Positions 1 to 10,758 of a stretch of 64,000 nucleotides of DNA are shown here, piece after piece. The first letter of the stretch is position 1, and every line of letters begins with the position of its first letter. The position numbers were made by a program, and so were the translations under genes. Under the pieces are notes generated by a model. It was not told the DNA's origin. It saw only the letters and a list, made by a program, of their open reading frames with translations, and did no database searches. Source of the DNA: Bradyrhizobium sp. 1. GTDB taxonomy: Bacteria > Pseudomonadota > Alphaproteobacteria > Rhizobiales > Xanthobacteraceae. The stretch spans positions 310,001 to 374,000 of the forward strand of contig NZ_JADPJH010000014.1 of the NCBI RefSeq assembly GCF_023073315.1. Direction: 5' to 3'.

Positions 1-1120
1 CCAGACGAATACCGGAGGTGACGAACGGCGACTCGGGGTCGAAGGGAATGCCGTTCTTGTTACAGGTGATGGCGGCGCGGACCAGCGCCTTCTCCGAGGC
101 GTTCCCCTTCAGGCCCTTCGGCCGGAGGTCAACCAGCATCAGATGGTTATCGGTGCCGCTGGAGACAATGTCGAACCCGTGGCTCTTCATCGCCTCAGCC
201 AGCGCCTTGGCGTTCTCGACCACGTTCCTGGCATAGACCTTGAAGTCCGGCCGCAGCGCCTCGCCGAAGGCGACCGCCTTCGCCGCGATCACATGCATCA
301 GGGGGCCACCCTGCAGGCCCGGGAAGATCGCCGAGTTGAACTTCTTGGTCAGCGCCTCGTCATTCCACAGCATCAGGCCACCGCGCGGACCGCGCAGCGA
401 CTTGTGGGTCGTGGTCGTGGTGATGTGGGCATGCGGTACGGGCGAAGCATGCACGCCGCCGGCAACGAGGCCCGCAAAGTGCGCCATGTCGACCAGAAGA
501 TACGCACCAACGCTGTCCGCAATCTCGCGAAAACGCTTGAAATCCCAGGCGCGCGAATAGGCCGAGCCGCCGGCGACGATCAGCTTCGGCTTGACCTCCT
601 CGGCCTGCTTGGCGACCGCGTCCATGTCGATGATCTGGTCCTCGCGGCGCACGGTGTAGTGCGCGGCCTTGAACCACTTGCCGCTCATGTTGACGGGCGA
701 GCCGTGGGTGAGATGGCCGCCGGCCGCAAGGTCGAGGCCCATGAAGGTGTCGCCGGGCTGGAGCAGCGCCAGAAACACCGCCTGGTTCATCTGGCTGCCG
801 GAGTTCGGCTGCACGTTGGCGAATTTGGCGCCGAACAGCTTCTTGGCGCGATCGATCGCGAGGTTCTCGGCGACGTCGACCCACTCACAACCGCCGTAAT
901 AGCGCGCGCCCGGATAACCCTCTGCGTACTTATTCGTCATCACCGAACCCTGCGCTTCCAGCACGGCCCGGCTGACGATGTTCTCGGAGGCGATCAGCTC
1001 GACCTCATGGCGCTGCCGGCCGAGCTCGCCCTTGATGGCGGCGGCGATTTCCGGGTCGGCCTGCTCGAGCGAAGCGCTGAAAAACGAATCGGGCGCGGAG
1101 GCGGTTTTGGCTGATGTCAT
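1..1120 (-). CDS. glyA: Serine hydroxymethyltransferase (C-terminal end cut by window edge)
   Basis: PLP enzyme that interconverts serine and glycine while loading tetrahydrofolate with a one-carbon unit in the cytoplasm. The window holds about 373 N-terminal residues; the family is normally about 430 long, so only the C-terminus is missing. The opening [14 protein letters not shown] is followed by the conserved stretches [16 protein letters not shown] and YYGG. The PLP-binding lysine is K240 in [13 protein letters not shown]. The ATG lies at 1118-1120 on the complement. No stop is seen before position 1. In rhizobia glyA is usually near nrdR and rib genes, which would lie outside the window. 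No riboswitch-like structure was recognised upstream. The identification is secure. Confidence 0.97.
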   Translation of the reverse strand, partial: MTSAKTASAPDSFFSASLEQADPEIAAAIKGELGRQRHEVELIASENIVSRAVLEAQGSVMTNKYAEGYPGARYYGGCEWVDVAENLAIDRAKKLFGAKFANVQPNSGSQMNQAVFLALLQPGDTFMGLDLAAGGHLTHGSPVNMSGKWFKAAHYTVRREDQIIDMDAVAKQAEEVKPKLIVAGGSAYSRAWDFKRFREIADSVGAYLLVDMAHFAGLVAGGVHASPVPHAHITTTTTHKSLRGPRGGLMLWNDEALTKKFNSAIFPGLQGGPLMHVIAAKAVAFGEALRPDFKVYARNVVENAKALAEAMKSHGFDIVSSGTDNHLMLVDLRPKGLKGNASEKALVRAAITCNKNGIPFDPESPFVTSGIRL

Positions 1121-1328
1121 CTTGCGAATATCTCCACCGCCGCAGCCTTGTGGCGGGCTACGGGCGGGTCTGGTGTGGCGATCGGAAGCACGCGCGATCT
1201 ACCACATCACCCGTCCCCGGCCAAGGGTTTGCGGGTCGGGCCTGATATTTATGCAAGATATGGTGGGGGATTGGCGGAATTGGCTTGAGGACGGTTCTCA
1301 GGAACCGCCCCGATCAGATTGTCGCTAA

Positions 1329-1347
1329 AGGGTCCGCTTTGGACCCT
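1329..1347 (-). terminator. Hairpin after the 88-aa ORF, possible terminator
   Basis: On the minus strand a 7-bp perfect stem (AGGGTCC/GGACCCT) with a 5-nt loop is followed by TTTAG. It lies about 30 bp past the stop of the small ORF at 1378-1644. A second short hairpin (arms 1292-1297 and 1302-1307) follows. The U-tract is weak, so the terminator role is inferred. Confidence 0.4.
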
Positions 1348-1377
1348 AAACGGCCGCCCCGAGGCAGCCGATATCCC

Positions 1378-1644
1378 TTACAGCCCGGTATACCCCGCCT
1401 TCACGGGATCGACGCTGCCGTCCAGTTGACGCAGATAGGTCAGGCCGCACACCGTCAACCTGTGGGTGTCCTTTTCGCCAGCTTCCATCAAGGTATTAAG
1501 GTAGTTCGTCACCTTGGCCCGCGCCTCTGCGCTCGCCGCGGATGTGCGGTTGGCGAGCAGGTCATAGGTCTGCATGATGCGGTCGATGGCGGCTTCCATG
1601 GCACCCTCTGGTTTTTCCGGATTTGCGGAGTTCTGATCAGGCAA
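1378..1644 (-). CDS. Conserved small hypothetical protein (88 aa)
   Basis: Function not recognised. The product starts MPDQNSANPEKPEGAM and is mostly predicted helix (MEAAIDRIMQTYDLLANRTS), with no signal peptide or membrane segment. Its start overlaps the end of the upstream 78-aa ORF by 8 bp, so the two are probably translated together. It may instead start at the internal Met16 (MEAAIDR). A hairpin lies downstream. Codon use is normal for the window and the frame is open throughout. I take it as a real gene mainly because of the overlap. Confidence 0.6.
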   Translation of the reverse strand: MPDQNSANPEKPEGAMEAAIDRIMQTYDLLANRTSAASAEARAKVTNYLNTLMEAGEKDTHRLTVCGLTYLRQLDGSVDPVKAGYTGL

Positions 1645-1873
1645 CCGCGCGAGCCTCGGACTGCGCCTCGAAGCGGGCGATGGCCTTGTTGGCGAGCCTG
1701 ATCTTGTTGAATTCGCCGTGCTGGAGCAGTTTTATGATGATCTCGAGCAGGCGTTCGTTGGTGACGAGCGTGTCGGGGATCGCGCCGGAGCGGCGGAGGT
1801 AATTCGCGGCGATCGCATACGCATCGCTCACGAGTTCGACGTTCCCTGCCTGAAGCCCGCGCTCGACCAGCAT
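1637..1873 (-). CDS. Conserved small hypothetical protein (78 aa)
   Basis: Function not recognised. The 78-residue product (MLVERGLQAGNVELVSDAYA...) is predicted all-helical and soluble, with a short basic helix KIRLANKAIARF near the end. It overlaps the next gene (1378-1644) by 8 bp, suggesting a two-gene unit whose products may work together. About 200 bp separate it from ldtR upstream on the same strand, so it could be read through from ldtR or have its own promoter. It contains no Cys or obvious metal ligands. Confidence 0.6.
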   Translation of the reverse strand: MLVERGLQAGNVELVSDAYAIAANYLRRSGAIPDTLVTNERLLEIIIKLLQHGEFNKIRLANKAIARFEAQSEARAVA

Positions 1874-2073
1874 CGCATCCTCCGATCCGGAGAGACAACT
1901 GCGCTGCGGGGAACTGGTTCCGCCCTCCTGGGTAATTATTTCGCAGGTGCGAAGACGACAAAACGCACCGGTCCGGGGGCAACTCCGGGCCGGCGCGCTT
2001 GGGGAAGTGAGGCACGTTCGGGAGGCTTGCCGGTCTTGTTGCGGGCCGGCTTGGCCTTATCCCTCTAAAAAAC

Positions 2074-2592
2074 TCAGAGGCGATACAGGATCTGGTCGGT
2101 CCAGAACCGCTCGAGGCGGTGCAGGGACTTGTTGAGCGTGGAGAACTCCTCGCCCGAGATGCCACCGACCTGCTCCACCGTCTTGACGTGCTTCTGGTAG
2201 AGCGAATCGACGATGCGGCGGATTTCCTGGCCCTGCGGCGTCAGGCGGATGCGCACTGAGCGGCGATCAACGCGCGAACGCTGATGGTCGAGGAAGCCGA
2301 GCTCGACGAGCTTCTTCAGATTGTACGAGACGTTGGAGCCGAGATAGTAACCGCGCGTGCGCAGTTCGCCCGCGGTCAGCTCCTTGTCGCCGATGTTGTA
2401 GAGCAGGAGTGCCTGCACGGAATTGATGTCGGCGCGGCCACGACGATCGAACTCGTCCTTGATCACGTCGAGGAGCCGGCGATGCAGCCGCTCCACCAGA
2501 GTCAAAGCTTCCAGATAGAGCGACTGCACCGAACCCTGCTGGCCGGAGACGCGCTCTGCGGTATCTGCCGCAGTTGCGACGGCTTTCATCAT
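2074..2592 (-). CDS. ldtR: MarR-family winged-helix regulator, LdtR type
   Basis: DNA-binding regulator of the MarR/LdtR group; LdtR in Liberibacter and Sinorhizobium has been linked to an L,D-transpeptidase and osmotic stress. The sequence shows dimerisation helices (VQSLYLEALTLVERLHRRLLDV), a recognition region (TAGELRTRGYYLGSNVSYNLKKLVE) and a wing (RSRVDRRSVRIRLT). I start it at the ATG at 2592 (172 aa) because AGGGGAAG lies just upstream; an in-frame upstream start at 2628 would add 12 residues. It neighbours DUF6163, hemB and glyA, a layout I associate with rhizobia. Regulatory targets cannot be read from this window. Confidence 0.85.
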   Translation of the reverse strand: MMKAVATAADTAERVSGQQGSVQSLYLEALTLVERLHRRLLDVIKDEFDRRGRADINSVQALLLYNIGDKELTAGELRTRGYYLGSNVSYNLKKLVELGFLDHQRSRVDRRSVRIRLTPQGQEIRRIVDSLYQKHVKTVEQVGGISGEEFSTLNKSLHRLERFWTDQILYRL

Positions 2593-2945
2593 GACACTTC
2601 CCCTGTTGTCGTTTTTATCGACACTCATTCGACGAAACTTGTGCTCCGTCTGATAGGTGCAACTTAAGGGGAGGCGTTTGAAGATCGGCTTAAATAAGAG
2701 AATAAAGAGATCATGAATTTAAGACAGTGAATTGCGGATTAAGCCTGTCCCACAAGGGCTTTTCGCAACCCTCTGTTGACCCTGGCAAGGTCCTGTTCAC
2801 CCTCCGTCCGCACCTGATGTCGCATTCCAGAACAGCCCCGCCCCGTTTCGAAACGCACGCGTAAGAGCTGTGGCGGAGCGCGCTGGTTAGCGAAAAGTTA
2901 CGTCGAATTTTACGCAACGAGTGGTCAACCAAGTGGCCACAACCG
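2593..2945. other. Intergenic region upstream of ldtR
   Basis: No convincing ORF, RNA gene or terminator was seen here. The ldtR promoter should lie in the part nearest 2593, which has a lower-GC stretch around 2660-2720. The right-hand part runs into the dispersed repeat at 2946. Confidence 0.5.
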
Positions 2946-3081
2946 CTCTCGTGTCCCGGACGAGCGCAGCGAAGATCCGGGACCCAGGGGCCGCAAATGA
3001 GATCGCGGAGAGATGGGCCCCGGCTCTGCAACGCATCGCGCCGCAAGTGCGGCGCGCTGCATTGCGTCCGGGGCACGAGAG
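2946..3081. repeat. Dispersed palindromic intergenic repeat, family A
   Basis: Ends are a 17-bp inverted repeat with one mismatch: CTCTCGTGTCCCGGACG at 2946 and its complement (CGTCCGGGGCACGAGAG) ending at 3081. Inside are nested GC-rich palindromes, including CGCGCCGCAAGTGCGGCGCG. I recognise this pattern ('cgtgtcccggac ... gtccggggcacgag') from intergenic spaces of Bradyrhizobium. It ends 7 bp past the stop of the DUF6163 gene, a typical 3'-end position for REP/RIME-like elements. It has no coding capacity. Confidence 0.75.
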
Positions 3082-3088
3082 ATTTCCG

Positions 3089-4773
<1,685 letters not shown>

Positions 4774-4888
4774 AACCGCCCCCGAATCGCCGGAATATTT
4801 CGGCTTGCTACCGTCCCTGCGCTCTTGGCACGGGGATGGCCTGCTCCCATGTCGTGCCTTGAGGGTTTCCCTCTTGGGAGGACGGACC

Positions 4889-5431
4889 ATGTCGTATGAC
4901 TCGGGTAGTTCAGGCGCCTGGCGCAATAGCGGCGCGGTGCAGCCGCACGCCTACGACCCTGACCTGCATCCGGAACTGTTCCGCGGTGTCGCGACACGGC
5001 GAGCGTTCGCCTTCCTGATCGACCTTGTCATCATCTCGGTCCCTGTCATCCTCGGCTATGTCTTCATTTTCGTATTCGGCGTGGTCACGCTCGGCGTCGG
5101 CTTTCTGCTGTTCGGGATCGCCTGGCCGGCCTCCGTGGTCTGGGCCATCGTCTATTACGGTGCCTGCATCGGCGGTCCCTCGTCCGCGACGATCGGCATG
5201 CGCCTGATGGATCTGGAGCTGCGCACCTGGTACGGCGCGCCCGGCTACTTCGTGCTCGGAGCCACCCATGCCGTGCTGTTCTGGGTGACCGTCTCGTTCC
5301 TGACGCCCTTCGTGGTGCTGGTCGGCCTGTTCAACGGGCGCCGGCGCCTGCTGCACGATTTCGTGCTGGGCACGATCGTCATCAACAATTCCGTCCGCGC
5401 GCCCGTGCCCCAGGCAGCAAGGACGTACTGA
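4889..5431 (+). CDS. RDD-family membrane protein (180 aa)
   Basis: Integral membrane protein of the RDD family, whose roles are poorly known (some members are Na+/H+ antiporters). After a hydrophilic N-terminus the RDD signature appears as TRRAFAFLIDLVII (R, R and D near the start of the first membrane helix). More hydrophobic segments follow (VTLGVGFLLFGIAWPASVVW, YFVLGATHAVLFWVTVSF, and FVVLVGLFNGRRRLLHDFVLG with its conserved LHD). The ATG at 4889 follows GGGAGGAC. It lies 115 bp after hemB and before bpt on the same strand; co-transcription is possible. Confidence 0.85.
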   Translation: MSYDSGSSGAWRNSGAVQPHAYDPDLHPELFRGVATRRAFAFLIDLVIISVPVILGYVFIFVFGVVTLGVGFLLFGIAWPASVVWAIVYYGACIGGPSSATIGMRLMDLELRTWYGAPGYFVLGATHAVLFWVTVSFLTPFVVLVGLFNGRRRLLHDFVLGTIVINNSVRAPVPQAARTY

Positions 5432-5550
5432 TCAAGGACCTGTCAACCAGGATCACCTAAGCTGACTGATCTGCTCTGCCACGCAGGCCAATTGACCAGG
5501 AGCTTTCGTAGCGCGATGCTGACACCCACTTCGGAGGCCCACGACGTCCC

Positions 5551-6327
5551 TTGACCCAGCACTCGCGCGACACCCCCCAATTTTACCTCACGGCGCCCTC
5601 CCCCTGCCCGTATTTACCGGGCCGGCATGAGCGCAAGGTGTTTACGCACCTCGTGGGGGAGCGCGCGGGCGACCTCAACGATCTCCTGACCCATGGCGGG
5701 TTCCGCCGCAGCCAGTCAATCGCCTACCGGCCGGCCTGCGACCAGTGCCGCGCCTGCGTCTCGGTCCGGGTGGTCGCCAACGAGTTCCGCCCCTCCCGCA
5801 ACTTCCGCAAGGTGATCGCCCGCAACGCCGACATCATCGGCGAGCAGCGCAGCGCGGTACCGACCTCCGAGCAATATTCGGTGTTTCGGGCCTATCTCGA
5901 CTCCCGCCACCGCCATGGCGGCATGGCCGACATGACCGTGCTCGACTACGCCATGATGGTCGAGGACAGCCATGTCGAGACCCGCATCATCGAGTATCGC
6001 AAGCGCGGCCCCGACAGCGGCATCACCGGCCGCGGCGAGGAGCTGATCGCGGTCGCGCTCACCGACGTGCTCAGCGACGGCCTGTCGATGGTCTATTCAT
6101 TCTTCGAGCCGGGCCAGGAAAGCCGCTCGATGGGCACCTTCATGATCCTCGACCACATCGCCCGCGCCCGCCGCCAGGGGCTGCCCTACGTCTATCTCGG
6201 CTACTGGATCGAGGGCTCCAAGAAGATGGACTACAAGGCGCGCTTCCTGCCGCAGCAGCGGCTGGCACCGTCGGGCTGGCTGCGCATCGACGCGCAGGGG
6301 GATGCGGCGTCCGAGCCGCAGGATTAA
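5551..6327 (+). CDS. bpt: Aspartate/glutamate leucyltransferase (N-end rule)
   Basis: Transfers leucine from Leu-tRNA to proteins with N-terminal Asp or Glu, marking them for ClpS/ClpAP degradation; it is related to eukaryotic arginyltransferase ATE1. The 258-aa length is typical. The N-terminal cysteine motif [13 protein letters not shown] follows YRPACDQC at about residue 65, and the C-terminal domain carries [15 protein letters not shown] and [20 protein letters not shown]. The start is a TTG at 5551 after a weak GGAG; the ATG at 5516 is out of frame. The enzyme is soluble and cytoplasmic. The family assignment is clear; Leu versus Arg donor preference is inferred from the bacterial subfamily. 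Confidence 0.92.
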   Translation: MTQHSRDTPQFYLTAPSPCPYLPGRHERKVFTHLVGERAGDLNDLLTHGGFRRSQSIAYRPACDQCRACVSVRVVANEFRPSRNFRKVIARNADIIGEQRSAVPTSEQYSVFRAYLDSRHRHGGMADMTVLDYAMMVEDSHVETRIIEYRKRGPDSGITGRGEELIAVALTDVLSDGLSMVYSFFEPGQESRSMGTFMILDHIARARRQGLPYVYLGYWIEGSKKMDYKARFLPQQRLAPSGWLRIDAQGDAASEPQD

Positions 6328-6504
6328 CATCGAGCTCCTCAAAGGTACGCCGATGAATGAAGAATCGGAAAAGAGCGTTCCACCGAAGACCGACACGCGC
6401 GATCGAGGTGAGCTATTAGACTAGAGCGCCTGCGGGCTCTCCGCGGCCGGCTCCCTTCCGATTTCAAGTTTGATCGAGACGAGGCGAACGCTCGGTAAAG
6501 ATCT

Positions 6505-7869
6505 TCACCCGAACAGCGTATCCGCCAGCAGCTTCAGATTCAAAACCACGATCACGCCCGCGACGATCCACGCGATCGCAGCGACGTATGGGGAAATCGC
6601 GAACTGGCCCATCTTGCGACGGTCGGAGACGAAGCGGACCAGCGGGATGACCGCAAAGGGCAGCTGCATCGATAGCACGACCTGGCTAAACACCAGCAAA
6701 TCCGCTGTGCCGCGCTCGCCATAGATCGCGGTAACAACGATCACCGGAATGATCGCGATGCCGCGCGTGAGCAGGCGCCGCGCCCAGCTCGGCAGCCGCA
6801 GGTCGAGAAAGCCCTCCATGACGATCTGGCCGGCGAGCGTCGCCGTCACCGTCGAGTTGAGGCCGGAGGCGAGCAGCGCCACTGCGAACAATGTCGAGGC
6901 GATGCCCAGCCCCAGCAAGGGCGAGAGCAGCTCGAACGCCTGGCCGATCTCGGCGACGTCCGAATGGCCGCTCTTGTGGAACGTTGCCGCAGCGACCACG
7001 AGGATCGCGGCGTTGATGAACAGCGCCAGCATCAGGGCAATGGTCGAGTCCGTCGTTGCCCATTTGATCGCCTCGCGCCGGCCTTCGTCGTTGCGCTCAT
7101 AGGCGCGCGTCTGCACGATCGAAGAGTGCAGATAGAGATTATGCGGCATCACGGTCGCGCCGATGATGCCGATCGCGATGTAGAGCATCTCGGGGTTGGT
7201 GAAGATCTCGGTCGTCGGCACAAAACCCCTGAGCATTTCGGCAACCGGCGGCGCTGCCGCGGCAAGCTGGACCGTGAAGCAAACTGCGATCACGACGAGC
7301 AGCGCGATGACGAAAGCCTCCAGGAAGCGGAAGCCGCGATTCATCAAAACCAGCAGCAGGAAGGCGTCGAGCGCGGCGATCAGCGCGCCGCCGATCAGGG
7401 GGATGCCGAACAGCAGTTTGAGCGCGATCGCGGTGCCGATGACCTCGGCGAGATCGCAGGCGATGATTGCCGCCTCGCAGGCGAGCCACAGCAGGAAATT
7501 CACCGCCGGCGAATAGGTCGCGCGGCAGGCCTGCGCGAGGTCGCGGTCGGTGACGATGCCGAGCCGTGCCGCCAGCGACTGGAGCAGGATCGCCATCAAA
7601 TTCGAGAGCAGGATGACCGAGAGCAGCGTGTAGCCGAACTTCGAGCCGCCAGCGAGGTCGGTCGCCCAGTTGCCGGGGTCCATATAGCCGACCGAGACCA
7701 GATAGCCTGGACCGACGAAGGCGAGCAGCCGCCGCCACCATACCCCCGCCATGGGGATGGCAACCGTGGCATTCACCTCGGCGAGGCTTTTGGTGGTCGG
7801 CACGTCAGTGCGCCAGCCGGCGGCGTCTCGGGTCCGGTTCTGGGTCAAGTCGGGCGAGCGAGCATCCAT
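6505..7869 (-). CDS. mntH: Nramp-family Mn2+/H+ symporter
   Basis: Proton-driven manganese importer of the inner membrane. The Nramp metal-site motifs are both present: DPGN at 64-67 ([11 protein letters not shown]) and MPH at 241-243 ([12 protein letters not shown]). The 454-residue length and about eleven hydrophobic helices fit the family. The open frame runs upstream to 8388, but the ATG at 7869 is the sensible start because it leaves a short cytoplasmic tail before the first helix and frees the space shared with the divergent MFS gene. A TTGCAA-N5-TTGCAA element lies 29-45 bp upstream of the start, suggesting control by the Mn-responsive regulator Mur. In B. japonicum MntH is the known high-affinity Mn transporter. 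Confidence 0.95.
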   Translation of the reverse strand: MDARSPDLTQNRTRDAAGWRTDVPTTKSLAEVNATVAIPMAGVWWRRLLAFVGPGYLVSVGYMDPGNWATDLAGGSKFGYTLLSVILLSNLMAILLQSLAARLGIVTDRDLAQACRATYSPAVNFLLWLACEAAIIACDLAEVIGTAIALKLLFGIPLIGGALIAALDAFLLLVLMNRGFRFLEAFVIALLVVIAVCFTVQLAAAAPPVAEMLRGFVPTTEIFTNPEMLYIAIGIIGATVMPHNLYLHSSIVQTRAYERNDEGRREAIKWATTDSTIALMLALFINAAILVVAAATFHKSGHSDVAEIGQAFELLSPLLGLGIASTLFAVALLASGLNSTVTATLAGQIVMEGFLDLRLPSWARRLLTRGIAIIPVIVVTAIYGERGTADLLVFSQVVLSMQLPFAVIPLVRFVSDRRKMGQFAISPYVAAIAWIVAGVIVVLNLKLLADTLFG

Positions 7870-7897
7870 GAGGCGAGAATACCGAAGTCGAACCTTA

Positions 7898-7914
7898 TTG
7901 CAACTCATTTGCAA
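7898..7914. promoter_or_regulatory. Candidate Mur (manganese-responsive Fur-family) operator of mntH
   Basis: TTGCAA CTCAT TTGCAA forms a 17-bp dyad centred about 37 bp upstream of the mntH ATG. TGCAA/TTGCA half-sites are characteristic of rhizobial manganese-responsive sequences bound by Mur. The palindrome is visible; the regulator assignment is inferred from the identity of the gene. Part of the element also reads as an 11-bp direct repeat (TTGCAACT twice). Confidence 0.55.
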
Positions 7915-8038
7915 CTGCATGTAGCCGCATCGGTTCCCGGTGCGGCTGCGTTTTTGCCCGTCCAATCGGGAACCGGGTGGGTTTGGCCGTCCCCAGGGGT
8001 GAATACTGGCGCCAATCCGACTTTGCAGGAAATGAGCC

Positions 8039-9283
8039 ATGTCAAATCCCCCGCGCCTCCCCGACACCTTCAGCCGCCTCGCCTGGTCCAACCTTGCCGC
8101 ACAATCGGCCGAACAGATCGCGCTGGCCGCCGCCCCCATCGTCGCCGTGCTGACGCTCGGGGTCGCTGAAGGCCAGACCGGAATGTTGCAGACCGCCCTC
8201 ACTTTGCCCTTCGTCCTATTCGCGATCCCGGCAGGCTTGCTCGCCGACCGCATCTCGCGCCGCTCGCTGATGGCGGGCGCAGAGGCGCTGCGGGCCGTAG
8301 CGCTCGCGGCCATCGTGCTGCTACTCGCACTCGGCGCGCTCAATCTGTCGCTGCTCGCGCTGCTCGGCTTCACTGCCGTGTGCGGCACCGTCGTCTACGG
8401 CGTGGCCGCGCCGGCGCTGGTGCCCTCGCTGGTGAGCGCGGAGCAATTGCCGGCGGCCAATGCCCGGATCGAACTTGCGCGCACCATCGCCTTTGCGAGC
8501 GGCCCTGCGCTCGGCGGCGCGCTGGTGGGATGGTGGGGTGCGAGTCTCGCCTTCGGCTTTGCCGCGGCGCTCTCGGCCATCGCCGTGGTATTGCTCTCCG
8601 GCATCTACGAGCCTTCGCGTGCACCCGTCCCGCGACGCCATCCGTTCCAGGACATCCGCGAAGGCGCAGCCTTCGTGTTGCGTCATCCGCTGCTGCGGCC
8701 GGTGTTCGTCACCCAGTTCATCTTCAACACCGGCTGGTTCCTCCAGATCGCGGTGTTCGTGCCCTACGCCGTGCGCCATCTCGGCCTGACCGCGGCCGGC
8801 GTCGGCACCGTGCTGACGATGTACGGAATCGGCATGGTGATCGGCGCGCTGTTCGCCACGCGTGTGATGCAGCGCATCGCCTTCGGCACCGTGGTCGGCC
8901 TAGGCCCGGTCACCGGCTTCGTTGCCGCGGTCGTGATGGCGCTGACGGTGATGGTCCCCTCGCCCTGGCTCGCGGGCCTCAGCTTCTTCCTGCTCGGCGT
9001 CGGGCCGATCCTGTGGGTGATCTCGACCACGACCCTGCGCCAGTCCGTGACGCCGCCGCGCCTGTTGGGGCGCGTCTCCGCCATCAACATCATGAGCTAT
9101 GGCGCGCGTCCGCTCGGGTCGGCGCTGGGCGCGATCGTCGGCGGCCTCTGGAGCGCGGAAGCGTGCCTCTATCTCGCCGCTGCAGTGTTCGGCGTGCAGG
9201 CGCTGGTGATCTGGCTGTCGCCCGCGGTGGCGCTGGACCGGCAGCCAGCCATGGTGGGGGATGAAGCGGCGGCGCGGTGCTAG
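8039..9283 (+). CDS. MFS transporter, MFS_3 / EntS-like exporter group
   Basis: Inner-membrane transporter of 414 residues with about twelve hydrophobic helices. The opening [25 protein letters not shown], the loop [17 protein letters not shown] (MFS motif A region) and [18 protein letters not shown] are typical of the MFS_3 group, which includes the enterobactin exporter EntS. The substrate is unknown. The ATG at 8039 follows CAGGAA. It is divergent from mntH, sharing a 169-bp promoter region, so it could be under the same metal control, although nothing in the protein shows metal transport. Confidence 0.85.
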   Translation: MSNPPRLPDTFSRLAWSNLAAQSAEQIALAAAPIVAVLTLGVAEGQTGMLQTALTLPFVLFAIPAGLLADRISRRSLMAGAEALRAVALAAIVLLLALGALNLSLLALLGFTAVCGTVVYGVAAPALVPSLVSAEQLPAANARIELARTIAFASGPALGGALVGWWGASLAFGFAAALSAIAVVLLSGIYEPSRAPVPRRHPFQDIREGAAFVLRHPLLRPVFVTQFIFNTGWFLQIAVFVPYAVRHLGLTAAGVGTVLTMYGIGMVIGALFATRVMQRIAFGTVVGLGPVTGFVAAVVMALTVMVPSPWLAGLSFFLLGVGPILWVISTTTLRQSVTPPRLLGRVSAINIMSYGARPLGSALGAIVGGLWSAEACLYLAAAVFGVQALVIWLSPAVALDRQPAMVGDEAAARC

Positions 9284-9333
9284 CCGCGTCGCCATTGCGA
9301 TCGCAGTGACGGACTGTGTTGGGGCAGCCGGGC

Positions 9334-10593
9334 CTAATTCGCCAGGTACCGCTCGTAACTCCCCGTCACCGGCTCGCTCGCATCGACCTCGGGATCGAGC
9401 GTGTAGAGATCCTGCGCGCGGCCGATGCCGCGCAGCGCATAGCGGCCGGTGGAGACGAGATAGCGGCGGCCGGCGGCGTCCAGGCCCTTGTAGAACTCGG
9501 CTGACGCCAGCAGCTCGCGATCGACCGAACGGCTCATCGAGGCGATGCGGCTGACCTCGTTGACGGTCGGTCCCACCACGGTGAAATCGAGCCGGTCCTC
9601 GCTGCCGATATTGCCGTAAAAGACCTCGCCGACATGCAGGCCGATATAAGCCGACGTGGTGGGACGGCCGTTAGCTTCCCGCCGCTTGTTCAGCGCTGCG
9701 ACGTTCTGGCGCAACAGATGCTCGGCACGCAACGCCGCACGTCGCGCATGCGCCATGTCCTCACCGGTGAACATCGCGAGCACGCCGTCACCGATCAGCT
9801 TCAGCACGTCGCCGCCGGCATCGTGGATCGCGTCGATCACGGCTTGGGCATAGTCGTTGAGGAACGGGATGATCTCGTCGGGGCCGATGCTTTCGCTGAT
9901 TCCGGTCGAGCCGCGCAAATCCGAGTACCAGAGCACGGCGTTGATGCGCTCGGTGACGCCGCGCGAGATGCGGCCGCCCAGCACCTGCTCGGAGGCGCCG
10001 CGGCCGAGATAGACCCGCCCCAGCGTGCGCGCGATGTCGACCTGCTGCGCCGACTTGATCGCGAGCCCCAGCACCGGCACGAGATCGCGTAGTGCCACGA
10101 GCTCCGGCTCGGAGAAGCCGCTGTCGCGGCGCGTGGTCCAGCAGGAATAGAGGCAATCCATCTGCCCGAGCGCGCCGGTCTCGCCGAAGCGGTGCACGAA
10201 GGCGAGATAGTGCCGGTGGCCGTTTTCGGCGAGCTCGCCGATCTGCGAGAAATCGAGCGAGGGCGCGTCGGCGAGATCGATCACCATTTCGTCCTCGCCA
10301 TGCTCGAGGAGACGATAGAACACCGAGCGCCGCCAGTTCTTGGCCGCATCGCCCTCCGCCGTCGAGCCGTATTCGACAACGTCGCTCTCGTTGGTCGGCG
10401 TATCGCTCCAGCGGAAGGCGCGGCCCTCGTAGATCGGATGCAGCGTGTCGATGACGACGAGTCCGCGCGAGAGTTCCAGCCCCTCGGCGCGGCAGCGCTC
10501 GCAGAAGCCGCGCAGCAGCTCGGGTTCGGGCAGGCCGGTGAGCCCCTGGCCGGCCAACCAGTTCATCAACGCAAGGCGGGAGGTCAATTGCAT
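9334..10593 (-). CDS. Class III adenylate/guanylate cyclase, cytosolic (419 aa)
   Basis: Nucleotide cyclase making cAMP (probably) from ATP. Residues 1-190 form an unassigned N-terminal sensor-like region with no membrane helix; residues about 215-400 are the catalytic domain. Metal aspartates are D225 (LWYSDLRGST) and D269 (KLIGDGVLAMF). K265 and the D of RLDFTVVGPTVNEVSR would form the adenine-selecting Lys/Asp pair, and N and R in TVNEVSR match transition-state residues. It is convergent with the MFS gene at 8039-9283 and divergent from the MFS gene at 10759. It differs from the membrane cyclase at 30175-32280 in having no periplasmic part. Confidence 0.88.
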   Translation of the reverse strand: MQLTSRLALMNWLAGQGLTGLPEPELLRGFCERCRAEGLELSRGLVVIDTLHPIYEGRAFRWSDTPTNESDVVEYGSTAEGDAAKNWRRSVFYRLLEHGEDEMVIDLADAPSLDFSQIGELAENGHRHYLAFVHRFGETGALGQMDCLYSCWTTRRDSGFSEPELVALRDLVPVLGLAIKSAQQVDIARTLGRVYLGRGASEQVLGGRISRGVTERINAVLWYSDLRGSTGISESIGPDEIIPFLNDYAQAVIDAIHDAGGDVLKLIGDGVLAMFTGEDMAHARRAALRAEHLLRQNVAALNKRREANGRPTTSAYIGLHVGEVFYGNIGSEDRLDFTVVGPTVNEVSRIASMSRSVDRELLASAEFYKGLDAAGRRYLVSTGRYALRGIGRAQDLYTLDPEVDASEPVTGSYERYLAN

Positions 10594-10758
10594 GCGCCAT
10601 TATGGCGTGCATTCGTGACGAGCGGAAGGCCGCGCGCAAACACTGCGCAAGCAAGGCTCCCGCCTGCAGCAGGTCGAACATGCCGCAGGCGCTGTTGACG
10701 CGCGTGAGCCGTGGCTGCAAATGGAACCGATGACACCGCCGACCAGAAACCCTGGACC

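Noticed and set aside
1121..1377. Possible glycine riboswitch upstream of glyA
   Set aside because: No tandem glycine-aptamer pattern could be recognised; the hairpins here belong to the end of the neighbouring small gene.
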